The notes under the pieces are model-generated. The model was given only the letters and a program-made list of their open reading frames with translations, was not told the DNA's origin and searched no databases. A DNA stretch of 64,000 nucleotides, taken from the NCBI RefSeq assembly GCF_000226095.1, contig NC_016474.1:3534001-3598000 (forward strand), in the 5' to 3' direction. This document shows, piece after piece, positions 1-10,726 of this stretch. This DNA is from Thermothelomyces thermophilus ATCC 42464. Its lineage: Eukaryota > Ascomycota > Sordariomycetes > Sordariales > Chaetomiaceae. Positions within the stretch are counted from its first letter, which is position 1; every line of letters starts with the position of its first letter. A program made the position numbers and the translations under genes.

Positions 1-328
1 CACGCCTCCAGAATAGCTAGTCGAAGCTCTATAAGGCTCAGCTATTGAACATCGTAGCGATGTTCAAGCCAATCTTTCATCTAGTGCTATACATGCTTAA
101 TAGGGTTCAAATCTAGGCTTTGAGCCTGCCACGTAGGACCTAGATTCCTATACTCGAAAGGATATCCCTTATTAACTTGGCTATCAACCTAGAGATTTTA
201 TCTATAAATACTTTCGTATAGAAAATTATTAGGAGAGTGATATGGTGTGATAATTATGTAAGTGGCTTGCAAAAAATGGAGAAAAGCGGGGCATGTATCG
301 CACTAGGATTATTTATCCTGGAGGAGGT
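1..328 (-). mobile_element. Tc1/mariner transposase fragment, unit A (RIP-damaged)
   Basis: This is the left copy of a roughly 328-bp unit repeated head to tail. Read on the minus strand it encodes the C-terminal catalytic part of a Tc1/mariner DDE transposase: about positions 130-60 correspond to the block around the last catalytic acidic residue (family form SPDLNPIENVW, here strongly altered) followed by the MKDW segment. It is full of stops. Compared with unit B it carries mainly C-to-T and G-to-A differences, several at CpA/TpG, as expected of RIP. The unit may continue beyond the window's left edge. It is a dead fragment, with no terminal inverted repeats visible. Confidence 0.7.
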
Positions 329-660
329 GTATGCCTCCAGAACAGCTAGTCGAAGCCCTGTAAGGCTCAGCCATTGAACATCGTAGCGATGTTCAAGCCA
401 ATCCTTCATCCAGTGCCATACATTCTTAATAAGGCTCAAATCTAGGCTTCGAGCTGGCCACTATAGGACCTGGATTCCTATACTCGAAAGGATATCCCTT
501 GACTTGCCTGTCAACCTAGGGATTTTATCTGTAAGTACCTTTATATAGAAAATTATTAGGAGAGTGACATGGTGTGATAATTGTGTAAGTGGCTTGCATG
601 AGAACTGAAAAAAGTGGGGCATGTATCGCACTAGGATTAATAATGCTGGAAGAGGTGTAT
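329..660 (-). mobile_element. Tc1/mariner transposase fragment, unit B
   Basis: This is the second, better preserved copy of the same unit. On the minus strand the frame reads SRDILSSIGIQVL, then a stop where the family has a catalytic Asp, then WPARSLDLSLIKNVWHWMKD (about positions 500-400). This matches the family pattern of a short helix, (D)WPxxSPDLNPIENVW, and MKDW. The region nearer 660 holds a degenerate version of the segment around the second catalytic Asp. The copy is bounded by the same CTCCAG / GAGGTGTAT-like sequence as unit A, so the two arose by tandem duplication of a transposase piece rather than by two insertions. Confidence 0.72.
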
Positions 661-3600
661 GAGCTCGTCTTCTAACCAACCGATCTGCACATGAATAAAA
701 CGTCGAGCAATGACGTACTCCGTGCTTCCATAACGTATTGAGCATACGCCTCACCCATCAACTCCTGCTGGGAGCGTATCGATCGGCGTTATGTTTTTCT
801 TTTTCTTTTTCGTCGACACAGGTTTCGCTTTCATGATGGAGTAAACGGAATGTGTGGATTTGTTTATAAACACAGCCATTTTAATAAAGGAACACGAGCT
901 GGTGATTACTCCGGACTTCCCTGTCATCATACCATGTTCAGCTGGAGAGGCAGGGCGGGACGCAACAGAGTGCATGCCTGTGGAGCTTGTCTGGAACTGG
1001 AACTTGCTGACAAGGGTATAACTAGTGTAGCACCACGCCTGCGTCTGATTTACTCGAAAAGGGGAATGGAGGGATGCTTTGGTGCACTACGTACACTACT
1101 CCGTATTCCATGCCCGACGTAGCACAGCGCACTGGAATCCGTAGTGTATGTGCAGTACACACATATGTGTAGTAAGTGTATGCGGAGGAATACTCCATAG
1201 AATTGGTTAAGGATCGCGGAGAGACGGCGCGCAGAGGCTGTGGCTTGGCTCCAGTGGCTTCACAGATGGCACACTGCAGCATTTTGACGGAATCTCGCTA
1301 CATAAAAATGGTTTATATGTATACAGTAGTTATGCCCACACTTTCGTGAGTAACAAGGATGGAGGAGACTGCTACCAGTGCTGGTAATCTTACACTAGCC
1401 GCAACGCGAAGGAGAGCAGTTTCCAGCTCAACCTAGTCTTCGTTAGTGCACTTGGAAAGATGTGGTCGTCCGCCCTGGAAAAAGGCGAGAATGATAAGAG
1501 CAGTAAGGAAAAATGAGGAAACCCCACGAAGGAAAAGGTCAGCAACGGAAAAAAAATATCCTGAAGCAGCAAGATACGTATGTCGGAAAGAAATTCGGGA
1601 AGCGAAACACTCTTCCGATCAGCTTTCTGGAATTGCAGTCATCCAGAAGTTCGTCGACGCGTCTAAAGCACTGAAGTGACTCTTGGTCGATTTGCTGGGA
1701 CAGGAACTCGGCCGAGGTAATGACTTAACAGCCACCATCGACTGGAACTCTAAAGGTTTATAAAGAGGAGATATCTTCGAAAGCTGTATTTGGTAAGGAA
1801 TAGAGCACCGAGGACGAGGTATCTAACTTTGCTGGTCTCTTTATTGGCCGTTCTGAATGTATAAAAACTTACTCCTCATATTACGAACCCACTCAAGTAT
1901 AGAATACCTCTGTTGTGTATGTAATCCGTACTGCCGCCGAGGTTCGTTTTCGGTCCGGCGACCAGACCAGCGTAAGGTCGCCCAGTCACCCAACCCGCAG
2001 GGATGGCCAAAACGGCCTACTGCTCCGTATGCTCCGTATGCTCTGTACGGATCCGTATATACTGCGCAGTGGAAACATACATACTATTACATACCTACGA
2101 AATAAACCATGTCGCTTGGGAGAGTCAGGTATCCTGTCGCCATTGAGCAGCAAACAGCTCCTCCAAAGGCCAAGGAACTTCATGCGCAATTCTCAACGAC
2201 GGGACCTCGGCAATAGTCGACTCGGCTGCCAATTCAACGGTCGATCAACACCAAAAAGTCGTCATGTAACACGCACCAAGTTCGACGGCGCGGCTGCAGG
2301 ATCAACTCCAGTGATAATCAACCTCGGGATTCTGTTTGCGTTTTCCACAACGGCATACGCAGACCGCTCCTAGCCCGGCCGATGACCTCATTCGTTGCTC
2401 GTGTACGGAGTAGGTTTATGCGAGCCCTACGCTACCAGAGCGACAGTTAGCGCCGCGCTCAAAGCGCGCCGAATTTCGCGCGCCCCTTGTTGACGGTACC
2501 TGCTGAAACAACTCTCGTTTCATCGTCACAATCGGCTCCGCTTGGCTTCAACCCGCTGGCAAAAGCTCTGACCTGTCCCGCCCAAGGAGACCAGGGACCA
2601 AAATCATCGTCACCTCGCGCTCTTGTTCCCATCCCCTGAATTGCTTGTCCTGGCGATACGATTCCGAGCGCTCCGGTCAACAAAGACAAGCCATGCTGCC
2701 ACGGGGGGCGCAGCTCCTGTAATCCGTACGGACGTCCTTCAGTACTAGTGACTAGTAGCTCGCCAAGACCCTCTGCATCCGCCCACTTCGTCAAATCACA
2801 GGTCTGGCCCCAGGGTGTCTGCTTACATTTCGGTGCAGGCAAAAAAAAGTGTATCCCGTAGGGTCGGCGACCTGCGGGGCGAACGGGAGGCACAGAAACG
2901 ACAAGGGCCAGCCTTCTTTGTCGCGCGCTCTAGTGTATGGGCAAATGCACGATGCCAAGGTTCGCAATGTCAAAAGGATTAGCGACAAGTAACTTGCTCA
3001 GAAGTGACACAGGAGGTTTTTTTCTTATATCGAAAATTGCTGACGTGCTAGTGCGTCGCTGTTGCGACTACACTGCGTAACTGGAAGCCCGGGGCCAGAA
3101 TCCGCGGGCGCCGGCCCCGTCACCTCCTCCGGAGTGGTTTGGGCATCTGAGGACCGGCGTGATCCTGTGATTTATTTTGAGACGAACGGTGGGAAGCACG
3201 AGCTTCTTGCCTGGCAACGGACCCCTGGGCTCCTTCCCGACAAGCGCTTGTGTTGGCCCGTGCTTGGTTTCATCGCAGGGGCTAGCTTCAAAGCGATTGG
3301 CAAACCAGGTCAACCCGCGCCTTTGCCCTCCAGGCCTGCCCCTCACTTTCTGTCCCTCCCCAATGCCCGGAGAGGGCTAGTGTACCCATCTCCCATTGCG
3401 AGCCACCCCAACAGCCTGAATTAGCGCGTGTCCTTCCAGTACTCCCCCTTGCGCCGCCCCACACCACTCGTCTTCAATCAATCCCACATGAGAGCGTGTC
3501 AGCGACCGACGACAACGCCGTGCCGCTTCCTTGACAATTTCAATTTCTTTACCTCCCCCTCCCCACCTGCCTGCCCTGCCAGCCTGAAGACCAGCAGGCA

Positions 3601-3855
3601 GCACCTCGCTGTGTCGTACAAACACAGCACGTTGGACGAACTCCGGTACCCGTCCGTATTCTGACTTTGTCTGACCGAAACGGCGAAGTCTCCTGCGACA
3701 CACAGATCCCGGGGCAAAAATCGAGAACCCCTCGGACGGCCCTGCTTACGTTTGATATATCGTGTCCTCTGGCTCGCTCGCCAGGCGGTGCTCGGCCGCG
3801 ACTCGCTTCTCAGAATTGCCCTCCTGTGATCGCGGTTTGTATACACACATTGCAT
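661..3855. other. Gene-free stretch upstream of the MAPKKK gene
   Basis: I see no gene here. Open frames are short, lack recognisable domains and overlap on both strands. The stretch contains several copies of a TACGGAGTA/TACTCCGTA motif (about 715, 1098, 2404) and a short tandem of CTCCGTATG around 2021-2045. The last few hundred bases (about 3420-3855) become C/T-rich and probably form the promoter and 5' leader of the downstream kinase gene. Confidence 0.6.
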
Positions 3856-3897
3856 ATGCATGAGCGGCCCTGCGCAATAACTACCGGCCATAGCTGA
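3856..3897 (+). promoter_or_regulatory. Possible upstream ORF in the STE11 leader
   Basis: A 13-codon ORF begins with ATG at 3856 and ends with TGA at 3895-3897, only 11 nt before the start codon of the MAPKKK gene at 3909. If transcription begins upstream of 3856, ribosomes would meet this uORF first, and the short spacing would disfavour reinitiation. The transcription start cannot be seen from the sequence. Confidence 0.35.
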
Positions 3898-3908
3898 GCT
3901 CGGGCGCC

Positions 3909-6720
3909 ATGGCAATGCTGGCGTCCAAAACATATCCGACTCCCCTTGGGTCCCAACCCTCAGGCATCGTCGCTACCTCGCAGCAATCCGCTTACCCGGC
4001 CCCGAGACGAGCCCCCACGGCTCCCATGGCCTCTCAAAACTACGCCAGCCCGACCGAGTCCGAATTCGACGAGCTCGATGGCCCCGACGCAGTGAAGAAT
4101 TGGGACGAGGACAGGGTGTGCGAATATCTCCGCAGCGTCAAGTGCGGCGAGTACGAGAAGGTGTTTCGCCGGAACCACATCAATGGCGAGAACCTGCTCG
4201 AGATAGACAAGGAGGTTCTGAAGGAGATGGGCGTCGAAAAGGTTGGGGACCGGGTGCGCCTGTTCTTGAGCATCAAGAAGCTGCGGACAAAGACATACGC
4301 CAACCAAAGGAGACGGAACAGGGTACGCCCACCCTCGTCGGAAAGCGCTGCGAGCGGCATGTCCGGGCTGACAAAAATCGTTCTCGCTGTAGGAATCATT
4401 TGCCGGGCTCGACACGCACTATGTGCCACCGTCGTCCTCGCCCCGGCCGCCGGGCGGCCGTGCGGTGCCTCCGTCGACGACGTCAAACAAGCGATACTCG
4501 CGCCAGTACGATATGCAATCCTCCGTTCCCGCCACCGACCATTCAAAGCCCTCGTCACGCCCGACCTCCCCGCTACCGAGCGGCGATTTCAGGACGGCTC
4601 GCCAGCGGTATGCGCAGCCCCAGGGGCACTCTACCCAGCCGACTTCCGCCGGGTCCGGCAGGTTACCCGTGTCCTCCTCGTCTGATCAGCCGCACTCCGG
4701 TCGCTCCCACCAAAGGAACCAGTCCAGCATGGACGGGTCGCTGATGGCCGCCCTCCCGCCGGGACAGGACGTAATTCGTGTCATCTCGACTGGTGGTGGC
4801 ACAAAGGTCGTCAAGATTGCCGACTGCAAGACGTGCGAGGAGGTCATGCGGGTCACGTTGCGAAAGTTTGCTTTGCGGGAGGATCACGAGAGGAATTACT
4901 GCTTCTGGGTGCTCAACGGCGTAGAGCCCGATCCGAACCAGTGCCGCCGGCTCGGCGACACCGAGTTGTGGCGAATCATCAAGGACCACACGCGGCCGGA
5001 GCGGAACCGCCTGATCTTGCGGCGCGTGCCTGCCGGGGAACCGGGTCAGCAGGAGCTGGAGAGAGCTGCCGCGATTGCCATGGAAGAGGCCCAGCAAAAC
5101 CACAACCGGGCCATCGAAGGCATGGATAAGCGCAGCCAAATGAAGGCCCAGAAAGTCCTGGGCGAATCGTGGGAGACCATACAACAGCCGCCCCTCTCGC
5201 CCGTCTCGTACCAAGACCGGGAGAGGAATGTGTACAACGCCGCCCGGGACCTGGAGCGGCCTGCCGTGGTCGAGACGGCCCAAGCAGTGCCTCGGCGCAA
5301 AGGCATGTTGCGCCAGTTTGGCGGGCTCAGGCCGCCTAGCGAGCTCATTGCCTCGGATTTGACCAGCTATTTCCCGGACCACTCGCGGGAGGCGATCGAC
5401 AGGACAGCGCGCATGTCCATGAGGCGGTCACAGCGCCTGAGCCGGGTCAACCACCGGCTGAGCGTTGCGAGCACGTTGAGCTTCGCCTCGAGCATCCAAG
5501 ACGCTCCGCCCATTCCGACGATTGCCGACAGCTGGCTCACTGCTTCCAACCAGATCGCCAAAGTGCGGACGCGGGACACGCGCTTCCAGACGTACCGAGA
5601 CTCGGTCGCCTCGTCTGTGCTCGACACCCTGCAGGAAGAGTCTTCGCCAGTCGAGCCAAATCGGAAGTCGTACGTCTCCTTTGCCGATAGCGGCTCCGAG
5701 GGGGCGGCTGCGCTGAGCATCACGGATCCCGACGGCAACGTTGTTCGGCACAGCTACTTTGAGGGCAGCACGGCTGGGTCGGGTGGCTCCGGGTCGCTCG
5801 AGGATGTCAACCAAGCGCTGACAGAGGACGGGGAGGACGCGGACGAAGAGCTCCAGAGCTTCCTTGCCGGGGATTCCTGGGACGACAGCAAGTGGATGAA
5901 GGGTGCCTTGATCGGCCAGGGATCGTTCGGCAGCGTCTACCTCGCCCTCCACGCCGTGACGGGCGAGCTCCTGGCCGTCAAGCAGGTCGAGATGCCGTCT
6001 CCCGGCGCTAACAGCCAGAGCGACTCGCGCAAGAAGAGCATGATCGAGGCGCTGAAGCGCGAGATCAGCCTGCTCCGCGACCTGCGCCACCCCAACATTG
6101 TGCAGTACCTCGGGTGCGGGTCCTCGGCCGATTACCTCAACATCTTCCTCGAGTACGTCCCCGGCGGTTCCGTCCAGACGATGCTCAACTCGTACGGCGC
6201 CCTGCCCGAGCCCCTCATCCGCAGCTTCGTCCGCCAGATCCTCAACGGCCTCTCGTACCTACACAACCGCGACATCATCCACCGCGACATCAAGGGCGCC
6301 AACATCCTGGTCGACAATAAGGGCACCATCAAGATCTCGGACTTTGGCATCTCCAAGAAGCTCGAGGCGACCAACATCCTCAACGGCGCCAACAATAACC
6401 GGCACCGTCCCTCGCTGCAGGGATCCGTCTTTTGGATGGCGCCCGAGGTGGTGAAGCAGACGTCGTACACCCGCAAGGCCGACATCTGGTCCTTGGGGTG
6501 CCTGGTCGTCGAGATGATGACGGGCCAGCACCCGTTCCCGGACTGCACGCAGCTGCAGGCCATCTTCAAGATCGGCGGTGCCAAGGCCACCCCGACGATT
6601 CCCGAGCACGCGAGCGAGGAAGCAAAGCAGTTCTTGACCCAGACGTTTGAGATTGACCATAATAAGCGACCGAGCGCGGATGATTTGATGCTGAGTCCTT
6701 TCCTCACGCCTCCGGCGTGA
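3909..6720 (+). CDS. nrc-1: MAPKKK of the STE11 / NRC-1 family
   Basis: This is a mitogen-activated protein kinase kinase kinase of the Ste11 type, the top kinase of the fungal mating/filamentation MAPK cascade that acts on a Ste7-type MAPKK. Predicted exons are 3909-4322 and 4393-6720, with an intron of 70 nt (donor GTACGC, branch GCTGAC, acceptor CTGTAG), giving 913 aa. Domains in order: SAM domain at about residues 63-130 (used in Ste11 to bind Ste50), Ras-associating domain at about 264-355, and a Ser/Thr kinase domain at about 639-905. Visible kinase motifs are GQGSFG (646-651), catalytic Lys668 in AVKQ, HRD (768-770), DFG (788-790) and WMAPE. The long Ser/Pro-rich linker is typical of the family. 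The start ATG sits in a good context (GCCATGG). Length agrees with the Neurospora protein as I recall it. Identification is firm; only exon 1 details are inferred. Confidence 0.93.
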
Positions 6721-7822
6721 TATGTCTATTTTTCCTAGGGTCAATTCCTCACTTATCCCTCTTCTTCTTCTTCTTCTTCTTCTTCTGTTCTATTCAGTTC
6801 GATTCTAGCGATTGTCTGATTTCTTTCTTACCTACAATACCGGGTGACGGCGACAGGTCCCCTCTTCTCTTCTCGTTTCAGGTGGGGCCTTCTTTTGACG
6901 GACATCGGGGTAGGTTGATGAAGCTCACGAATGGTCAGCGTGGTTGATGTCATGATACGGGATGACTGGCAAACGTTGGTTTCAGGAGGGGGGTTGGTAG
7001 AGTATGCGGGCATAATACAAGCAATGATTACATGATGTCTTAGTCGTTTACGTGCATCAAGGCGTCAAGGCGTGACAATAAGAGCATTCAAAGAATGACC
7101 CAGCTGCTACGTGTTGGTTGTGGCCGTAGCCGTACGGTTGCCATTGCATCCTTGTGTTTGTTTCACACAACGTCCGCGCTGTTCAGTGAGGTACCCAGAG
7201 AAGAAGCTCTGCAGCGTTGGTGCTCTACGGAAGCCGAGCATATGGGTTTGTCAGTTCCTATTTGGGATTGAGGGGCGGGGAGGGGGAAGACGGCCAGTGT
7301 GTTTTCTGCTGTGGCTTGATGTGGCGGGTAGTGTTCGCAGCGTTGGTAGTTACTGTTTCTTCACATCGCCACTCTTCAGCGAACGCAACTTCCGGGACTT
7401 TTGACATCAACTTACGACCTATAATATGTACACGAAATTCACCCCAAATACTAGCAAGATTCTCGTGGATTGAGCCATCGGCAACCGTTGTGGTCGTCAG
7501 ATTTAGATCCCGATTCCACCGGAGATTTTCTTCTCCTTCGCAGACGGCAACTCCGTACCACCCAAGAATACCACCCTCCTTGTTCATAGCCGTCATGACA
7601 AGCGGATGGGAATGGAATCTGGAACCCATCGAAGCAGCGCAACTCGACACCACCACTGTGCCCGTTCCAACCCCATGTCACGTATGTAGTGTATGTGTTT
7701 CTGTGGGGCGCTCCCTCGTCAGAACTCAAATCAGTGGTAAACAGCTTAATACCCCGAAACACCCGTCCAGGTATGTATGTACATACAAAATTATACACAG
7801 CAACAACCGTTTACCCCAAAGC

Positions 7823-7841
7823 ACGGAGTAGTATACTCCGT
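7823..7841. repeat. Inverted pair of TACGGAGTA-type motif
   Basis: ACGGAGTA, a 3-base spacer, then TACTCCGT form a perfect 8+8 inverted repeat. Single or double copies of the same motif recur in many spacers of this window. Confidence 0.7.
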
Positions 7842-7876
7842 ACCACCAACCTGGACGACCCGGGAAGTCTTGTCTT

Positions 7877-7895
7877 CCCCCCCCCCCCCCCCCCC
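7877..7895. repeat. Poly-C run (19)
   Basis: An uninterrupted run of C in the intergenic region. Its length is likely to vary between strains and between sequencing reads. Confidence 0.9.
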
Positions 7896-8554
7896 ACAAA
7901 TCTCCCCTCTCCCTCGGAAACTTCTGCAGTGATCTTCTCTTTGATCGTTCATCGGGCGCGAGACGCTAGAGGCGCACCCGCAATGTCACCTTTTTTCAGT
8001 GTAGGTAGGTTCTTTTTTTAGATGATCTCACAGCAAAAGGGATGCATGAGATTCAGGCGCGACACCGGCTCTCTTTCTTTGCTCCTGTTTTGCTCCTTAT
8101 TGGCTCACTCACTCGCCCAGCCGAGGTCGCGGTGGATCTCTTGGGAAACCGTTCCAGTCGTTCCATGGGAGGGGCAAGAGTTCATGTTTGTGTTCATCAA
8201 ACCCGACTGGGTTGGCAAGGTTTTACCGCAACATGATATTAAAACGGAAAAAACCAACGATTCTCGACGATAACGATAGATGCGTGAGAAGAACTTGGAA
8301 TCATATATAAACGCACACCATATCGTATGTATGTACAAGTCCCATCTCCACTATCGTTCAGCCTGCTACTGTGCTCGCATCGCAGGCCACTTATAGCCGT
8401 GCCAAGACCTTCCTATTCCGTCTCTCTCCGGCCGGCAAAAATTACAGTCTGTTATCGTTGCCACAACCATCGGTCCCTCCGTCCTCTCTCACCTCATCCC
8501 CAAACCCCTCTCCACGCGCCCTTGCTATCCCCTCGTCCAGCTTACGCCGAGGTG

Positions 8555-9797
8555 CTAACCCCTATGCATCATGGCCTTGATCTTCTCCTTGAGGCCGTGC
8601 TTCTCTTGGCCACCGCTTGCGCCGTGGCCGGTCGTGGTGGTCTCGTGGCCATGGCGACGTGAGCCGCTGCCCGGGGCGTGCTTATGCACGCCCATCTGCT
8701 CAAGCAGACCTGCGTACAGACACGGTAGTCAGCCAGCCTGGGAGATACGGATGACCGATAAATCATAAAAGATAAAAAAAAGAAACAAAGATTATAAGAA
8801 AAAATACTCACGATCAGCCTCCCTCCCCGCTCCACGTCGCGAGGCGTCGAAATCGCCCCCGTCCGCCGCGAGCCCGCTGGACCTGAAATACTCATCCTCG
8901 CCCTTTCCCCGCGCCGCCCCCTCATCTTCGGCGCCGAGGCCCTTACCGCTATCCCGCCGCTGGTGGCCGCCCGCAGGCTCTGAAGCGGCGACGGCGCCCG
9001 CGTCGCCGCCGTGCTCGCGCGCCACCTGCTCGAGCGGCCGCGGGCCGGGCCCTTGGAGGTTGACGGCCCGGCCGGCGCCCTCCTCCTCCCTGTTCTCGTT
9101 GTTGTTGTCGTTGTTGTCGTTGTCTCGCTCGAGAGTCTTGGGCGAGACCATCGTTGCGTCGCCGGTGCTGCGGCGGGACTGGCTCGGCGGCTCGTCTCCT
9201 GCTGCTGCTGTGGAAGAGGCAGAGGCATCAGGCGGGCGCGTGTCGCTCTGGGCCTTGGTCGAGTCCCCGCGCACGCCGTGGGCCGAGGGGGCGGACTTGG
9301 CCGGGGCGGCTGGGTCCTCGGTGGTGGTGGTGGTAGTGGTGGTGGTCGGCCTCTCGTCGACGAAGCGCGGCTTGGTGGCTGCTTCGGGCTCTGGTTTAGT
9401 CATGGGTTCGGGCACGGTGGTGCCCGTGGTTCTGGCTGCCGTCGCGGCTCCCTCTTGCTGGGACGGGGTCGATGCTCCGGCTGCATCCTTCGGGTCTGAT
9501 ATCGGAAGTCACTCAGAAAATTTGCCCTATTTGGTTACGGTCCGTTAGGGTTAAGTTAGGTTATTACTCTATAACAACAGTCAGCATGCAGTCCGTAAGG
9601 TACATCTTACTTAGAGGAGCTAGGTAATTATAGTGCAACGCGTATATACAGTACTTACTACCCATGTTTCCCGCATCGTAGGGCTCCCCGGCAGCGACAT
9701 TGCCCATCTTTCCCGAGACGGGCTCCTCGCCGTGCGCTCGGTTCTCGCCCCGGATGGCTTTGGAAGCGGCGCTCGCGGCCTTACTGATGGTCTCCAT
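8555..9797 (-). CDS. Hydrophilic low-complexity fungal protein, unknown function
   Basis: Predicted exons on the minus strand are 9797-9659, 9495-8812 and 8709-8555, giving 325 aa. Donors are GTAAGT and GTGAGT, and the phases agree. For the first intron a second donor (GTAGTA) lies 3 nt upstream, so a NAGNAG-like choice of one residue is possible. The protein begins METISKAASAASKAI and includes EEPVSGKMGNV and EPYDAGN. The middle is rich in Thr, Asn, Gly and charged residues, with a nine-Thr run and an Asp/Asn run. It then has a conserved-looking block GPGPRPLEQVAREHGGDAG and SSGLAADGGDFDASRRGAGREADR, and ends with HGLKEKIKAMM. The block order recalls a family of filamentous-fungal proteins often labelled glycine-rich cell-wall-structural-like. 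No signal peptide or membrane segment is visible, so that label is doubtful. The function is unknown. Confidence 0.72.
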
Positions 9798-10629
9798 GAT
9801 GGTCTGAAAGGTGTCAAATACAGTTGTGTGCTGTGCGTGTTTTTGTTCGGTGTCTGTCTACTCGCGCCAAGTTCGGTCCGTCTTCCAGAGGGCAACTAAT
9901 TATCCGAGAGGAGCCAACATCGTTTTATGTCCTCCGTTTGCCCGAGCGCAGCGCTCAGCTACCTCATTTCGTCGACATTCGCTTGCAAGCTAGGGAAGAA
10001 GTGACGTATGGGGGTCTCGCACAGGATTAGGCAACGTCTACCCGGCCGTGCACCAACACCGTGGCGGTCGGAGAATAGGGAATTGATGATACAACAAAAG
10101 ATCAAGCAATAATTAAAGAATATTGAAAAATATTTAGAAGATGAATTTCCAAAATGAATTAGAAAGATCTGAGTATGAAGCAGATGCATTGGAAGCAAAA
10201 GAAAAAGCTAAAGAGATTAAAAATATCAAACGCTCGATTCAATTGGGCGTCTACTCGGTTGCATCCATGACTGGTGGTGGTGGTGGTGGTGTGTGGCACC
10301 TGCCCGCGGTTACTGGAAGGACCCCAACTGAGTTGACGCACGCAGGGTCGCATCATTCAGCCAAGCAATTGCAGTTTCTTCAACTCAGTATTCCACAGTT
10401 GCTCATTCCCCTCGCCGACCACAAAAGAGGAAGGCATGACGTTGGTGGTGGGGTAGCTCTTGACGTCACGCTCGGCGATCTCTTGGTATTCGGGGGAGGA
10501 GCCGCCACTGTGTGACTTCCGAATCAGAACCTTATGGCATTGGAACAGGCGTAACGGTTTGGGGTGAGAAAAATTGCTTGTGTGTCCTGGTTTTGGCTCT
10601 TCACGCACGTTGACATGGCCGACAAAGGC
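9798..10629. other. Intergenic region with an AT-rich island
   Basis: The first part is probably the promoter of the minus-strand gene at 9797. From about 10078 to 10235 the composition switches abruptly to A-rich sequence unlike its surroundings. One frame there reads as a charged helix-like peptide (LERSEYEADALEAKEKAKEI) without an identifiable family, and other frames have stops. A (GGT)n run follows at about 10273-10290. No gene is supported. Confidence 0.45.
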
Positions 10630-10633
10630 AAAA
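10630..10633 (-). terminator. RNA polymerase III terminator of tRNA-Gln
   Basis: The minus strand reads TTTT 7 nt downstream of the tRNA 3' end, the usual Pol III termination signal. Confidence 0.65.
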
Positions 10634-10640
10634 GAAGAAG

Positions 10641-10726
10641 AGGTCATGCCCGGAATCGAACCGGGGTTGCCGGAAATGTCCTGAAGATATCAGAATCCGG
10701 AGTGATAACCGCTACACTACACAACC
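10641..10726 (-). tRNA. tRNA-Gln (anticodon CTG) with a 14-nt intron
   Basis: The minus strand folds as a cloverleaf. The 7-bp acceptor stem is GGTTGTG with CATGACC (two wobble pairs) and a U discriminator. The D arm has A-box-like sequence TAGTGTAGCGGTTA. The anticodon stem is CCGGA/TCCGG with loop start TTCTGA. The T arm is CCCGG-TTCGATT-CCGGG, containing a perfect B box GGTTCGATTCC. Between nucleotide 37 and the rest of the anticodon loop lies a 14-nt insert in the canonical tRNA intron position. Without it the tRNA is 72 nt, the usual length. The anticodon C34-U35-G36 reads CAG, so the tRNA carries glutamine, and the body resembles yeast tRNA-Gln. CCA is not encoded. Confidence 0.92.

Larger units (their letters stand above)
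6721..8554. other. Convergent intergenic region
   Basis: This lies between the 3' end of the MAPKKK gene and the 3' end of the minus-strand gene at 8555. It begins with a (TTC)n tract (about 6760-6785), which is probably 3' UTR. I see no coding region with domain content. It contains a 19-base C run (7877-7895), a palindromic motif at 7823-7841 and a GTATGTATGTACATAC-type palindrome near 7771-7787. Confidence 0.6.

Noticed and set aside
9546-9566. Telomere-like TTAGGGTTAAGTTAGGTTA
   Set aside because: It is a single imperfect stretch inside a predicted intron, too short to be an interstitial telomere.
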